Source: Myxococcales bacterium
GTDB taxonomy: Bacteria; Myxococcota_A; UBA796; GCA-2862545
Length of the DNA: 64,000 nt
Reading direction: 5' to 3'
NCBI GenBank assembly: GCA_019634415.1
Contig: JAHQVJ010000180.1
Coordinates: forward strand, 39,865 to 103,864
The notes under the pieces were generated by a model. It was not told the origin of the DNA. It saw only the letters and a program-made list of their open reading frames with translations, and made no database searches. The position numbers were made by a program, and so were the translations under genes. Of this stretch, positions 35,254 through 45,708 are shown piece after piece (the first letter of the stretch is position 1; the number at the start of each line of letters is the position of its first letter).

Positions 35254-38200
35254 CTAGGGGAGGGACCAGCGGACGCGGTCGGCGTCTTCCTCGCGACCCA
35301 GGCGCATCCACTGGGCGATGGCCAGCTCGTAGGCGGCGTTCGCACGCTCGTCCCAGCCACGCTCCGCGGCGGCACGGCCAGCGATCTCGGCAGTGGTGGC
35401 CACGTCGGGTGACACGAACTGGGTGTCCGTCAGTGCTGTGGAGGCGTCGTTCATGTGCCGGTCCCACGCGCCCTCGTCGTCTGTCTCGGCGTCGGCCACG
35501 AGCTGAGCGAGGCGCACGGTGGCCCACAGGGACCGGTTGCCGAAGGAGCGGGCGCGCGCGCCCAGCTGCTCCAAGGTGGGGGCCACCTTGGTGCCGTTGC
35601 CGCGCTCGATCTCCACCAGCGCGATGTTGAAGTCGGCGGTCAGCGCAGCGCTCTCGGTGCCCAGCGCGTGCCAGATCCCCGACGACGTGCGGTAGCAGTG
35701 GATGGACTCGTCCCACGAGCCGCGATTCCGCGCGATCTCGCCGAACATCTCCGATGCCGTGGCGAGCCCCCAGCGGTGCCGGGCCACGCGGAAGGAGTCC
35801 CGCGCACGCGCGGCACTGCGCGTGGCCTCGTCGAGGTCGCCCTGCGACAGGGCGATCCCCCCGAGGCCGATCCAGGCGTCGCCGGCGTTCACGTCGTCGC
35901 CGTGCTCGGTGGCGAGCTCGAGGCAGCGCCGGAAGGCGGCGTCGGCGCCACGGAAGGCGGCGAGGCTCACGAGCGTCTGCCCGATGCGGGCGTGCAACGT
36001 GGCTTCGGTGTAGGGGTCGTCCGCGCTCACGTACTGCAGCCCGTCGCGGAACAGCTCCACCGCCTTGGCGTACTTGCCGCTCACCCGAGCCAGTCGGCCC
36101 TGGTGCATGCGCACGAAGGCCATCAGCTCGCGCGGCCAGCCGTGCTCGCGCACCCCGACGTCGAGCATGGAGCAGGTCTCGAGCATGGCCTTTGGCCGGT
36201 CCTTGTAGCGATGCACGGCGGCGGCAGCGGTCAGGCCACGCACCCAGCGCGGATCGCTGGGCTCGAGCTGCAGGCCGCCGATCGCCTCCTGCCACACGTC
36301 GAGCAGGCCATCGGCGCGATCGAACTCGCCAGCGCGGCAGGCGGCCTCGATGGCGTCCACTGCTGGTCCCAGGGCCTGAGCCAGCGCGCCGGCACGCACC
36401 AGGTGCCGTGCCAGCCGCTCCTCGCCCGGCAGCCCGCTGGCCTGCAGCATGGTGGCCACGGCGCGGTGGTGCTCCTGCGCGCGCCCGGCTTCCTCCGCTT
36501 GGCGCTCCAGGCTCTCGCGCAGCATGCTGTGGGCGAAGCTCCACCCCTCCGTCTCGTCGGCCGACGCCAGGCGGCGCGTGAGCAGCTCGTCCACGAGATC
36601 GTCGCTCGGTGCGATACCGCGGGCCCGACAGGCGGCGTGCCACTGCTCGGCATTCACGTGCTGGCCCAGGAGCGCTGCGATCTCCAGCGCCTGACGGTCG
36701 TCGGCCGAGCGCTTGGCGAGCATGGCGTCGATCCGCCCCGCCCACGCTGCGAACAGGTTGTCGGGAAGCTGTACCTCGGCGCCCTCCCGCAGCTGGAATC
36801 CCTGGCGACCCGGCACCAGGATCCGGCGATGCACCCAGTCGCCCACCAGCTGTACGGCGAACATGGGGTTGCCCGCCGTGCGCTCCTCCACGAGACGCGC
36901 GAGCGCACCCTCCAAGCCCAGCAGCTCCTCCACCAGCCCGCGGTGCTCCTCGGGACCCAGGGGCGCGAGGGTGAGGCGAGTGGTGTGCTCGTGGGCCTCC
37001 AGACCCTCCAGCAGGGAGCGCTCCTGGGCTCGCTCCGCCAGGGACTCGTCGCGGGTGCACAGCACCACCAGAGCCGGCACCGGGGCCTGCTCCTGGGTGC
37101 CCATCAGCGACGAGGCGAACTCCAGCGCCTCCATGCCCCACTGAGCGTCGTCGGCGAAGAGCACCACGGGTCGGTGGTGCGCCTGACTGGCCACGAAGCG
37201 GCGCACCACGCCGTGGCGCTCGGCCGGCGTGGCGAAGGGCTGTCCGCCCTCGCTGCCGGGGGCGATGATCTCCAGGGTGCCCTGGATGTCGCGAACGTCG
37301 GCGCGCCCACCCGAGGCCTGCAGCGCGGCACGGGCGCGCTGGCGGATCTGAGCGGGACCGAGGCCACCGGTGCGCAGGTACCGCGCAAGCATCCCGGCAA
37401 GCCCGTCGCCGGCGGCGGGGTTGGGGGCGTAGGTGCCACGCATGACCGTGGCTGCGCCCACCTCGTTGGCGCGTTCGCACAGCCAGGTGCCCAGGCGCGT
37501 CTTGCCGATGCCGGCGGGTCCGTGCACCCAGACCAGGCGTGCCCGTCCCGAGGCGCGCACCTGCTTCAGCTCGTTCCACAGCAGGGTGCGCTCGGCGTGG
37601 CGGCCCACCATGGGGATCCGCCGCACCGGATACAGCCCCAACCCGGCCCCCAGCAGCTTGGTGGAGCGCTCCACGGCGCGGATCGGGCGCCACCGCGCAG
37701 GCATCGGCGGCAGCTGGGTGGGCACCTCGCCTGGCTGGGCGACGGGCTCCGCCTCCAGGGCCTCGAGCTGATCGAGGTCGATGGGATCGAAGGCCAGGGC
37801 GATGGTGGTCTCGTTGCGCTTGGCGCGCTCGATCTCGCGGATGGGCCCGTCGTCTTCGGTGGGCATGGTGGGGGCGAGTCGACGCGGGCGCTCGGCGATG
37901 CGGTGCAGCGCCCAGCCCGCGTCTGCCGCGAGCTGGAAGCGGCGCTCCGGTGCCGGTGCCGTGAGCACGCGCAGCCAGTCGTCGAACCCGTCGGGCACCG
38001 GCATCTTCGGCTCGAAGGGAGGGAGATGGCGGCTCTCGGTGTCGGCGTCGACGTCGTCCGAGAAGGCGCGCTTGCCGGTGGTCAGGGCGTAGGCACAGCA
38101 TCCCAGGCTGTACAGGTCCGTCCAGGGCCCGTACTCCCACCAGCGGCCCAGCAGCTGCTCGGGGGGCATGTAGGCCGGAGTGCCCCAGCGGAAGGGATCG

Positions 38201-38808
38201 CCCGTGGCAGCCATGGCGTGGGCGATGCCGAAGTCCGTCAGCTTCATGACCCCCGACTCCGCGTCGTAGAGCACGTTCGACAGCTTCAGATCGCGGTGGA
38301 TCACGCCGCGCGCGTGGGCGTGGGCCAGGGCGTCGAGCAGGCAGGTGAGGATCCGGGCGATCTCGGGCCAGTCCAGGCTGCCCATGTGATCGGCCAGGGT
38401 CTCGCCCTCCACCAGCTCCATCGACAGGTAGGGAGTGCCCGCCACCAGCCGACCCTTGGAGGCCTCCGACGCCTTCGAGGGAACGGCGCCGTAGTCGAGC
38501 ACCATGGCGATGTGCGGATGCTCCAGGGTGGCCACCGCCCGCACCTCGTTGCGGAACGACTTGACGAACATCGGACGCGACGAGCCCTTCGCCGTCAGCA
38601 CCTTCACGGCCACGGCCACCCGCTCGGACTGGTGCCTCGCGCGCCAGACCTCGCCCATTCCGCCGCGCCCAATCCGGGTCTCCAGCACGAACGGTCCTAG
38701 CGAGATCCTGCCGATGCCACCTCCATCTACGGGAGGCCGGGTCGCCTCCTCGCCGCACTCTCTTACCGCCGGGTGCCCCGGGTCGGCCAGCCTTGTCCCT
38801 CCTGACAT
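35254..38808 (-). CDS. Ser/Thr kinase fused to AAA+ ATPase and TPR-like region
   Basis: A 1184-residue cytoplasmic protein. The kinase domain (about 40-305) has IGRGGMGEV, Lys69, H171-R-D-L-K-L-S-N and D192-F-G, so it looks active. A linker leads to an AAA/NACHT-like ATPase with Walker A GPAGIGKT (430-437) and Walker B VVLFADD (548-554). The remaining ~600 residues are helical TPR-like repeats. This is the PknK-like layout of kinase plus ATPase sensor plus TPR. The start is uncertain: GGGAGG lies 14 bases before the ATG. It is divergent from the yejA-like gene, and the two putative -10 boxes overlap. Confidence 0.9.
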   Translation of the reverse strand: MSGGTRLADPGHPAVRECGEEATRPPVDGGGIGRISLGPFVLETRIGRGGMGEVWRARHQSERVAVAVKVLTAKGSSRPMFVKSFRNEVRAVATLEHPHIAMVLDYGAVPSKASEASKGRLVAGTPYLSMELVEGETLADHMGSLDWPEIARILTCLLDALAHAHARGVIHRDLKLSNVLYDAESGVMKLTDFGIAHAMAATGDPFRWGTPAYMPPEQLLGRWWEYGPWTDLYSLGCCAYALTTGKRAFSDDVDADTESRHLPPFEPKMPVPDGFDDWLRVLTAPAPERRFQLAADAGWALHRIAERPRRLAPTMPTEDDGPIREIERAKRNETTIALAFDPIDLDQLEALEAEPVAQPGEVPTQLPPMPARWRPIRAVERSTKLLGAGLGLYPVRRIPMVGRHAERTLLWNELKQVRASGRARLVWVHGPAGIGKTRLGTWLCERANEVGAATVMRGTYAPNPAAGDGLAGMLARYLRTGGLGPAQIRQRARAALQASGGRADVRDIQGTLEIIAPGSEGGQPFATPAERHGVVRRFVASQAHHRPVVLFADDAQWGMEALEFASSLMGTQEQAPVPALVVLCTRDESLAERAQERSLLEGLEAHEHTTRLTLAPLGPEEHRGLVEELLGLEGALARLVEERTAGNPMFAVQLVGDWVHRRILVPGRQGFQLREGAEVQLPDNLFAAWAGRIDAMLAKRSADDRQALEIAALLGQHVNAEQWHAACRARGIAPSDDLVDELLTRRLASADETEGWSFAHSMLRESLERQAEEAGRAQEHHRAVATMLQASGLPGEERLARHLVRAGALAQALGPAVDAIEAACRAGEFDRADGLLDVWQEAIGGLQLEPSDPRWVRGLTAAAAVHRYKDRPKAMLETCSMLDVGVREHGWPRELMAFVRMHQGRLARVSGKYAKAVELFRDGLQYVSADDPYTEATLHARIGQTLVSLAAFRGADAAFRRCLELATEHGDDVNAGDAWIGLGGIALSQGDLDEATRSAARARDSFRVARHRWGLATASEMFGEIARNRGSWDESIHCYRTSSGIWHALGTESAALTADFNIALVEIERGNGTKVAPTLEQLGARARSFGNRSLWATVRLAQLVADAETDDEGAWDRHMNDASTALTDTQFVSPDVATTAEIAGRAAAERGWDERANAAYELAIAQWMRLGREEDADRVRWSLP

Positions 38809-38812
38809 GTGT

Positions 38813-38842
38813 TTGCCGCGTTCCTCCCAGCGAGGGTAGGAT
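38813..38842 (+). promoter_or_regulatory. Candidate promoter for the peptide-transport operon, overlapping a divergent -10
   Basis: TTGCCG (38813-38818) and TAGGAT (38837-38842) are 18 bases apart and lie 9 bases before the ATG at 38852. On the minus strand TACCCT occupies 38833-38838, so the -10 regions of this and the kinase-ATPase gene overlap. Confidence 0.35.
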
Positions 38843-38851
38843 GCCGGCCTC

Positions 38852-40858
38852 ATGGGGGATCCCCGTATGATCACTGCCGTTCTGCCGCTGTTCGCCTCAC
38901 TCGTCGCTTGTACGAGCTCGGAGGAGTCTGTCGAGACGCCCGATGGGCCCGAGGTGGTGGAGGAAGACGTCGACGTCGAGATCCCTGTCGCCACCTACGC
39001 CTGGGATGGCAGCGTGGGCGACGCAGATGTGCCTGCAGAGATGGGTGGGCCCGGCTTCACCGGCGAGGGATGGACGACGCGGATGGAGCGGTCGTCGTTG
39101 GGCAATCCCGACGCGCCCCAAGGCGGTCAGGTCGTGATGGACATGCCCGATTGGCCTGCCACCACCCGCATGATGGGCAAGGACTGGAACACGTGGTTCA
39201 ACTACTACGTCTCCGATCTTTGCAACATGGGTCTGCTGACCATGGATCCCGTCACGCTGGAGCCCGTGCCGTCCCTGGCCACGCACTGGAAGATCAGCGA
39301 GGATCAGCTCACCTACACGTACCGCATCAACCCGGCGGCGAAGTGGAGCGACGGCACCCCCGTCACGGCGCAGGACTGGGTGGCCACCCACAAGCTGCGT
39401 ATGGATCCCACACTGCTCGACCCGAGCAACAGCATCACCTACGGCAAGTTCGAGGAGCCGAAGGCGATCTCCAAGTACATCCTGGAGTACAAGACCAAGG
39501 AGCCGAGCTGGCGGAACTTCCTCATCGTGTCCATGGGCAAGCCGCTCCCTGCTCACGAGATCGAGGGCATGACGGGCACCGAGTACATCGACAAGTACCA
39601 GTTCGGCTACACCGCCGTGAACGGTGCCTACCATGTGGCGCCCGAGGACATCGACACCGGCAAGAGCATCACCATCACCCGGCGTACGGACTGGTGGGCC
39701 GAGGACAACCCCGTCTTCGACGGGCACTTCAACATCGAGAAGGTCAAGTACGTGGTCGTGAAGAACCCCGACCTCACCTTCGAGAAGGTGAAGAAGGGGG
39801 AGATCGACTACTACGTGATCCCCAAGGCCCAGTGGTGGGCCGAGGTGGTGCCCGAGCTCGATGTCGTCAAGCGCGGCCTGCTGGTGCGCAAGAAATTCTA
39901 CAACGACGCGCCCATCGGGTACTCGGGCATCGCACTGAACATGAAGCGGCCTCCGCTGGACGACGTGAAGGTCCGCAAGGCGCTGCAGCTGCTCTACGAT
40001 CGGCAGACCATGATCGAGAAGCTGTACTTCAACGAGTACGACCCCTTCCGGTCCTACTACTACGGCAACATGATCAATCCCGACAACGAGCTGTTGCTCT
40101 ATGACGAGGTGGGCGCCGTCGAGCTGCTCGAGGCGGCGGGCTGGACCGAGCTCAACGACGAGGGCTACCGCGTCAAGGATGGCCAGGAGCTGAAGCTCAC
40201 GGTGCAGTACCGCTCCAAGCTGTCGGAGCGCGGGCTCACGATCTACCAGGAGGCGACGAAGCGCGCCGGGATCCGCATGGAGCTGCAGGAGCTCACGCCC
40301 GCGGCGGCGTGGAAGAACATGCGCGAGAAAGAGTTCGACATGGCGAACATCAACTGGGGCGCCACCATCTTCCCGAACCCGGAGACGTCTTGGGGTTCCG
40401 AGCTGGCTGATCAGCCCGACAACAACAACCTGACGGGCTTCGCCAACGCCCGCGCCGACGAGATCTTCGAGGAGTACGGCGCGGAGTACGACGTGGCCAA
40501 GCGGGCGGCGCTCATGAGGGAGCTGGACGGCATCCTCTACAACGAGCACCCCTACGTGCTCGGCTGGTTCAACCCGGCGCAGCGCGTGTTGTTCTGGAAC
40601 AAGATCGGCATGCCCGACAACTGGGGAGTCGGGCGCTACGCCGAGCAGTCCGGCGACCGTCATCTCACCCATCTGTGGTGGGTGGATCCCGAGCGGGAAG
40701 CTGCCCTCGAGGCCGCCAAGCAGGACACCGCTCTCACGATGGAGCTGCAGCCCATCGAGAATCACTTCTGGCAGAAGTGGGCCGAGGCGCAGAAGACCCA
40801 CGCCGGTGACGCCATCGCCGACGAGGAGAAGGCCGACGAGGGTGGTCAGCCCGAATGA
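38852..40858 (+). CDS. yejA: YejA-type peptide ABC transporter substrate-binding lipoprotein
   Basis: A 668-residue lipoprotein with lipobox LVAC (Cys20). It belongs to the family 5 oligopeptide-binding proteins: NPDAPQGGQVV near the start, LEPVPSLATHWKISEDQLTYTY, WSDGTPVTAQDW, and GIALNMKRPPLDDVKVRKAL. The NPDAPxGG segment and the YejB/YejE partners place it with YejA. It would deliver peptides or peptide-like compounds in the periplasm. ATG 38867 is a possible alternative start, but the first methionine gives a charged signal-peptide N-terminus. It overlaps the permease gene by ATGA. Confidence 0.88.
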   Translation: MGDPRMITAVLPLFASLVACTSSEESVETPDGPEVVEEDVDVEIPVATYAWDGSVGDADVPAEMGGPGFTGEGWTTRMERSSLGNPDAPQGGQVVMDMPDWPATTRMMGKDWNTWFNYYVSDLCNMGLLTMDPVTLEPVPSLATHWKISEDQLTYTYRINPAAKWSDGTPVTAQDWVATHKLRMDPTLLDPSNSITYGKFEEPKAISKYILEYKTKEPSWRNFLIVSMGKPLPAHEIEGMTGTEYIDKYQFGYTAVNGAYHVAPEDIDTGKSITITRRTDWWAEDNPVFDGHFNIEKVKYVVVKNPDLTFEKVKKGEIDYYVIPKAQWWAEVVPELDVVKRGLLVRKKFYNDAPIGYSGIALNMKRPPLDDVKVRKALQLLYDRQTMIEKLYFNEYDPFRSYYYGNMINPDNELLLYDEVGAVELLEAAGWTELNDEGYRVKDGQELKLTVQYRSKLSERGLTIYQEATKRAGIRMELQELTPAAAWKNMREKEFDMANINWGATIFPNPETSWGSELADQPDNNNLTGFANARADEIFEEYGAEYDVAKRAALMRELDGILYNEHPYVLGWFNPAQRVLFWNKIGMPDNWGVGRYAEQSGDRHLTHLWWVDPEREAALEAAKQDTALTMELQPIENHFWQKWAEAQKTHAGDAIADEEKADEGGQPE

Positions 40859-41892
40859 GCGGGTACTTCGCTCGTAGGCTCCTGCTTCTCATCCCCACGT
40901 TCATCGGGATCACCTTCCTGGTGTTCGCGGTCACGCGGTTCGTGCCCGGTGGTCCCATCGATCAGATGATCATGGCCACGCAGGCGGCGGCGGCCGAGGC
41001 GGGAGGCGCTGCCGGAGGTGGTCTGGACGGGGGCTCCTCGGTGGACATCCCCGATGCAGTGCTCGATGAGCTGAACAAGCAGTTCGGCTTCGACAAGCCC
41101 TTCTACCTCGCGTACGTCTACTGGCTGGGCGACGTGCTCACGGGCGATCTGGGCAAGTCCTACAAGTACAACGAGCCCGTGCTGGGCATCATCGTGAGCC
41201 GGTTCCCCATCAGCATCTACTTCGGGCTGATCGGGTTCACCTTGGCGTACCTGGTGTGCGTGCCGCTCGGCATCGCCAAGGCCGTGAAGCACGGCAGCAC
41301 GTTCGACTTCGTGTCGAGCGCCATCGTCTTCGTGGGCTACTCCGTGCCGGGCTGGGCCTTGGGCATGGTGCTGCTCGTGTTCTTCGGGGGAGGGTCGTTC
41401 CTCGATCTGGTGCCCCTGGGAGGCTTCCGGTCCGACGACTGGGATGACTACTCGCTGATCGGCAAGGTGTTCGATCAGTTGCACCATACGATCCTGCCCG
41501 TCATCAGCTACTCGGTGGCCAGCTTCGCCACGCTCACCGTGCTGATGAAGAACAGCCTCATGGAGAACCTGGGGCAGGACTACGTGCGCACGGCATTCGC
41601 CAAGGGGCTCTCGGAGCGCCGGGTGATCCTGGTGCACACCTTACGCAACTCCCTCATCCCGATCTGCACTGGCTTGGGCCATGCGCTGGGGTTGGTGATG
41701 GCGGGCTCCTACCTCATCGAGTTCGTCTTCAACATCGATGGGGTGGGCTACCTCGGGTACACGTCCATCATCGACCGCGACTACGCCGTCGTCATGGGCA
41801 TCCTGGTGATCAACACCCTGTTGATTCTCCTCGGAAACATCTTGAGCGACGTCTTGTACGTGCTCGTCGATCCCCGGATCCGGTTCAGCTGA
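40855..41892 (+). CDS. yejB: Peptide ABC transporter permease, YejB type
   Basis: A 345-residue permease with about six helices. SGYFARRLLLLIPTFIGITF, FDKPFYLAYVYWLGDVLTGDLG, VCVPLGIAKAVKHGSTFD and KGLSERRVILVHTLRNSLIP (EAA-type loop) closely match YejB. A Gly/Ala-rich insertion lies between helix 1 and the FDKPF segment. Start and stop overlap the neighbours (ATGA before, TGATG after), indicating coupled translation of the importer. Confidence 0.93.
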   Translation: MSGYFARRLLLLIPTFIGITFLVFAVTRFVPGGPIDQMIMATQAAAAEAGGAAGGGLDGGSSVDIPDAVLDELNKQFGFDKPFYLAYVYWLGDVLTGDLGKSYKYNEPVLGIIVSRFPISIYFGLIGFTLAYLVCVPLGIAKAVKHGSTFDFVSSAIVFVGYSVPGWALGMVLLVFFGGGSFLDLVPLGGFRSDDWDDYSLIGKVFDQLHHTILPVISYSVASFATLTVLMKNSLMENLGQDYVRTAFAKGLSERRVILVHTLRNSLIPICTGLGHALGLVMAGSYLIEFVFNIDGVGYLGYTSIIDRDYAVVMGILVINTLLILLGNILSDVLYVLVDPRIRFS

Positions 41893-42977
41893 TGGCCGAC
41901 GAACAAGACAAGCCGCTTTCCGTCTTCCGAAAGCGATGGCGCAAGTTCCAGAAGCTCAAGCGCGGCTGGTACAGCTTCCTCATCCTGACCTTCGCGTTCG
42001 CCCTGTCGTTCCTCAACCCCTTCTTCATCAACAACCGGGCGCTGGTGGTGCACTACGAGGGCACCACCCGATTCCCGGTGTTGGAGTCGATGCCGTTCGT
42101 GCCGGGCACGGGCCACATCGAGGCCAAGGAGCTGGGGCAGCGGGTGATCGGGGAGGCGCGGTACCGGCAGCTGAAGAAGCAGTATGCCAAGGAGGACGCG
42201 GGCAACTGGGTGCTCCTGCCGCCCTATCCCTTCAGTCCCATCGAGTCGCTGCTCACGGATCCGGAGCTCGAGGGCAATCCCCCGCACGCACCCAGCACCC
42301 GTCACTGGATGGGCACCGACGATCGAGGCCGCGACGTGTTCTCGCGCCTGGTCTACGGCTTCCGCATCTCCATGATGTTCGGACTGGGGGTGTTGATCGC
42401 GGCCTACGCCATCGGCACCACCGTGGGGGCCATACTCGGCTACTTCGGCGGCATCGTCGACATCGTGGGGCAGCGCTTCGTCGAGATCTGGTCGGGCATG
42501 CCCTTCCTGTACACCGTGATCATCATCAGCTCGCTGATCCGCCCTGGGGTGGGCATGCTGATCATGATCTTGGCCGTGTTCCGGTGGATGCGGATCAGCT
42601 TCTACGTGCGCGGCGAGTTCTATCGAGAGAAGGCCAAGGACTACGTGGCGGCCTCGGTGGCGCAGGGCGAGTCGAGCCCCTCCATCATGTTCCGGCACGT
42701 GCTGCCCAACTCGCTCACCCCCATCATCAGCTTCGCGCCCTTCGGGCTCGTCGGGTACATCTCGGCGCTGGTGAGCCTCGACTTCCTGGGGTTCGGCGTG
42801 CCCGCCCCCACGCCCAGCTGGGGCGAGCTGGTGGGGCAGGGGCTGCGCAACATCGGGGACTGGCACCTCGTGCTGTTCCCCTTGGGAGCGATGTTCCTCA
42901 CGCTGATGATGGTGGTGTTCATCGGGGAGGCCATTCGCGAGGCCTTCGATCCCAAAGTCTTCTCGCGGTTGAGGTGA
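41892..42977 (+). CDS. yejE: Peptide ABC transporter permease, YejE type
   Basis: A 361-residue permease. The N-terminus FRKRWRKFQKLKRGWYSFLI, the periplasmic NNRALVVHYEGTTRFPV, then PPYPFSPIESL and HWMGTDDRGRDVFSRLVYGF, are YejE hallmarks. An inner-membrane permease core with the usual EAA-like loop follows. Start overlaps the yejB stop (TGATG). Confidence 0.93.
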   Translation: MADEQDKPLSVFRKRWRKFQKLKRGWYSFLILTFAFALSFLNPFFINNRALVVHYEGTTRFPVLESMPFVPGTGHIEAKELGQRVIGEARYRQLKKQYAKEDAGNWVLLPPYPFSPIESLLTDPELEGNPPHAPSTRHWMGTDDRGRDVFSRLVYGFRISMMFGLGVLIAAYAIGTTVGAILGYFGGIVDIVGQRFVEIWSGMPFLYTVIIISSLIRPGVGMLIMILAVFRWMRISFYVRGEFYREKAKDYVAASVAQGESSPSIMFRHVLPNSLTPIISFAPFGLVGYISALVSLDFLGFGVPAPTPSWGELVGQGLRNIGDWHLVLFPLGAMFLTLMMVVFIGEAIREAFDPKVFSRLR

Positions 42978-42981
42978 GTCG

Positions 42982-44006
<1,025 letters not shown>

Positions 44007-44010
<4 letters not shown>

Positions 44011-45020
44011 CCGCCGCCGACAGCTTGGTGCAGGTGGACGGCCTGCGGGTGACGTTCCCGGTCTACGGCGGCGTGCTGCGCACGCGGGTGGCTGGCGTGC
44101 GTGCGGTGGACGGGATCACCTTCGACGTGAAGAAGGGCGAGGTGCTGGGCCTGGTGGGGGAGTCGGGATCGGGCAAGACCACCGTGGGTCGCGCCATGAT
44201 CAACCTGCTCACCTTCACCACCCCCGAGGTGGAGCTCGAGGGCAGCATTCGCTTCGGCGACCAGGGCACGGAGCTCAACGGCATCAAGCGGCGTGCCATG
44301 CTGCCGTACCGTGCGCGCATCCAGATGATCTTCCAGGATCCGTTCTCGTCGCTGAACCCGCGCATGACCGTGCAGCAGATCGTGGAGGGGCCCCTGCGGA
44401 TCCACACGAAGCAGTCCCGCGAGGAGCGGCGCACGCGGGTGCACGGACTGCTCGAGCGGGTGGGGTTGCAGCCCTCCTATGCCGAGCGCTTTCCCCACGA
44501 GTTCAGCGGCGGCCAGCGCCAGCGGGTGGGGATCGCCCGTGCCTTGGCCACCAACCCCGATCTGGTGATCGCCGACGAGCCCGTGTCCGCCCTCGACGTG
44601 AGCGTGCAGGCCCAGGTGATCAACCTGATGCAGGAGCTCAAGGAGGAGTTCGGTCTCACCTACCTGTTCATCGCCCACGATCTGTCGGTGGTGCAGTACA
44701 TCAGCGACCGCATCGCGGTGATGTACCTGGGCAACATCGTGGAGATCGGACCTGCCGAGCAGGTCTACGAGTCGCCGAAGCATCCCTACACGCGCGCCCT
44801 GATCAGCGCGGTACCGAAGCCAGATCCACGCAAGACGCGCAAGGGGCGGATCCGGCTCGAGGGCGACATCCCCACCCCCTTGAACAAACCCTCTGGTTGT
44901 GGATTTCGTACACGCTGCCCCATCGCGAAGGCGTCGTGCGCGGAGGAGGTGCCTCAGCTGGTGGACGTGGGCGGCGGCCAGCAGGTGGCCTGCCCGCACT
45001 GGGAGACGATGGGGGACTGA
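44007..45020 (+). CDS. Peptide ABC transporter ATPase (DppF/OppF-like)
   Basis: A 337-residue ATPase with GESGSGKT, FQDPFSSLNPRM, FSGGQRQRV and LVIADEPVSALD, plus the Cys-containing C-terminal extension (CGFRTRCPIAKASC). It overlaps the previous ATPase gene as ATGA and has GGAGG upstream. With the preceding four genes it completes a YejABEF/Opp-type importer. Confidence 0.92.
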
Positions 45021-45081
45021 CGCGACGATCCTGCAGGGCTCGGTCACCCGGCCCACTCACCCGAGACCAAGAAAAGGAGGC

Positions 45082-45708
45082 ATGTGGCTACATCGCGACG
45101 TTCTACAGCATCTGGGATTCCGACGGATCTCCACGGGCCTGTGGCTGTGTGAGGGCCGTTACGGCCTACCCCGTGGCGCGCACCTGTCGCTGTACAGTTG
45201 GGGACAGGAGCATCGGCCGGTCGAGCTGACGAGCTTCCACGTCACGTTTCCCTTGCAGCGTGAGGTGGTTCATTTCTACTATCGTGAGGGGTACCCCAAC
45301 CGTTGGTGCCCTGAGGGATACACGGCGAGTCACCGCATTCGCGCGCTCGGTGGGGATCCCTACGCGCTGATGGGGGTGGCCGACGAGGTGGCGGAGGCCT
45401 TGGTGGCGCGCCTCGGCGGCACCATGGGAGCTCGAGATCCTCCAGCCGGACTGACGACGGCGCGGGCCTGCGGGCATCTTGAGCAGGGCCGCCATGGTCG
45501 CCACGACGAACTGCGTCGTCTCCTCATGACCATGGCGCCTCTGTCCGATCTCTGCGGGCCCCCGATTGTCGCAGACTTGCCGCAACCCGTCGGGCCCCAT
45601 GCGCCAGCCCTTAGGTCTGTGGCGTTGCGTTGGAGGTCGTGGTGTCGATGCTTCTGTGGGGGCTGTCCGTGGCGATGGGAGCCGAGGTGCGTGCGCTCGT
45701 CGAGGTGA
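45082..45708 (+). CDS. Hypothetical protein with atypical codon use
   Basis: An open frame of 208 codons. AAAAGGAGG stands only one base before the ATG, unusually close. The first ~115 residues (LCEGRYGLPRGAHLSLYSWG, REVVHFYYREGYPNRW) look protein-like and Tyr/Trp-rich, but third-position GC is lower than in the neighbours. The last ~90 codons look like non-coding sequence read through, and the end overlaps the M64 peptidase start by 67 bases. It may be a recently acquired or decaying gene, or lack its original stop. No family recognised. Confidence 0.4.
   Translation: MWLHRDVLQHLGFRRISTGLWLCEGRYGLPRGAHLSLYSWGQEHRPVELTSFHVTFPLQREVVHFYYREGYPNRWCPEGYTASHRIRALGGDPYALMGVADEVAEALVARLGGTMGARDPPAGLTTARACGHLEQGRHGRHDELRRLLMTMAPLSDLCGPPIVADLPQPVGPHAPALRSVALRWRSWCRCFCGGCPWRWEPRCVRSSR

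Noticed and set aside
35455..38700. 1081-codon plus-strand frame opposite the kinase-ATPase gene
   Set aside because: Antisense shadow; the minus strand has kinase and Walker motifs.
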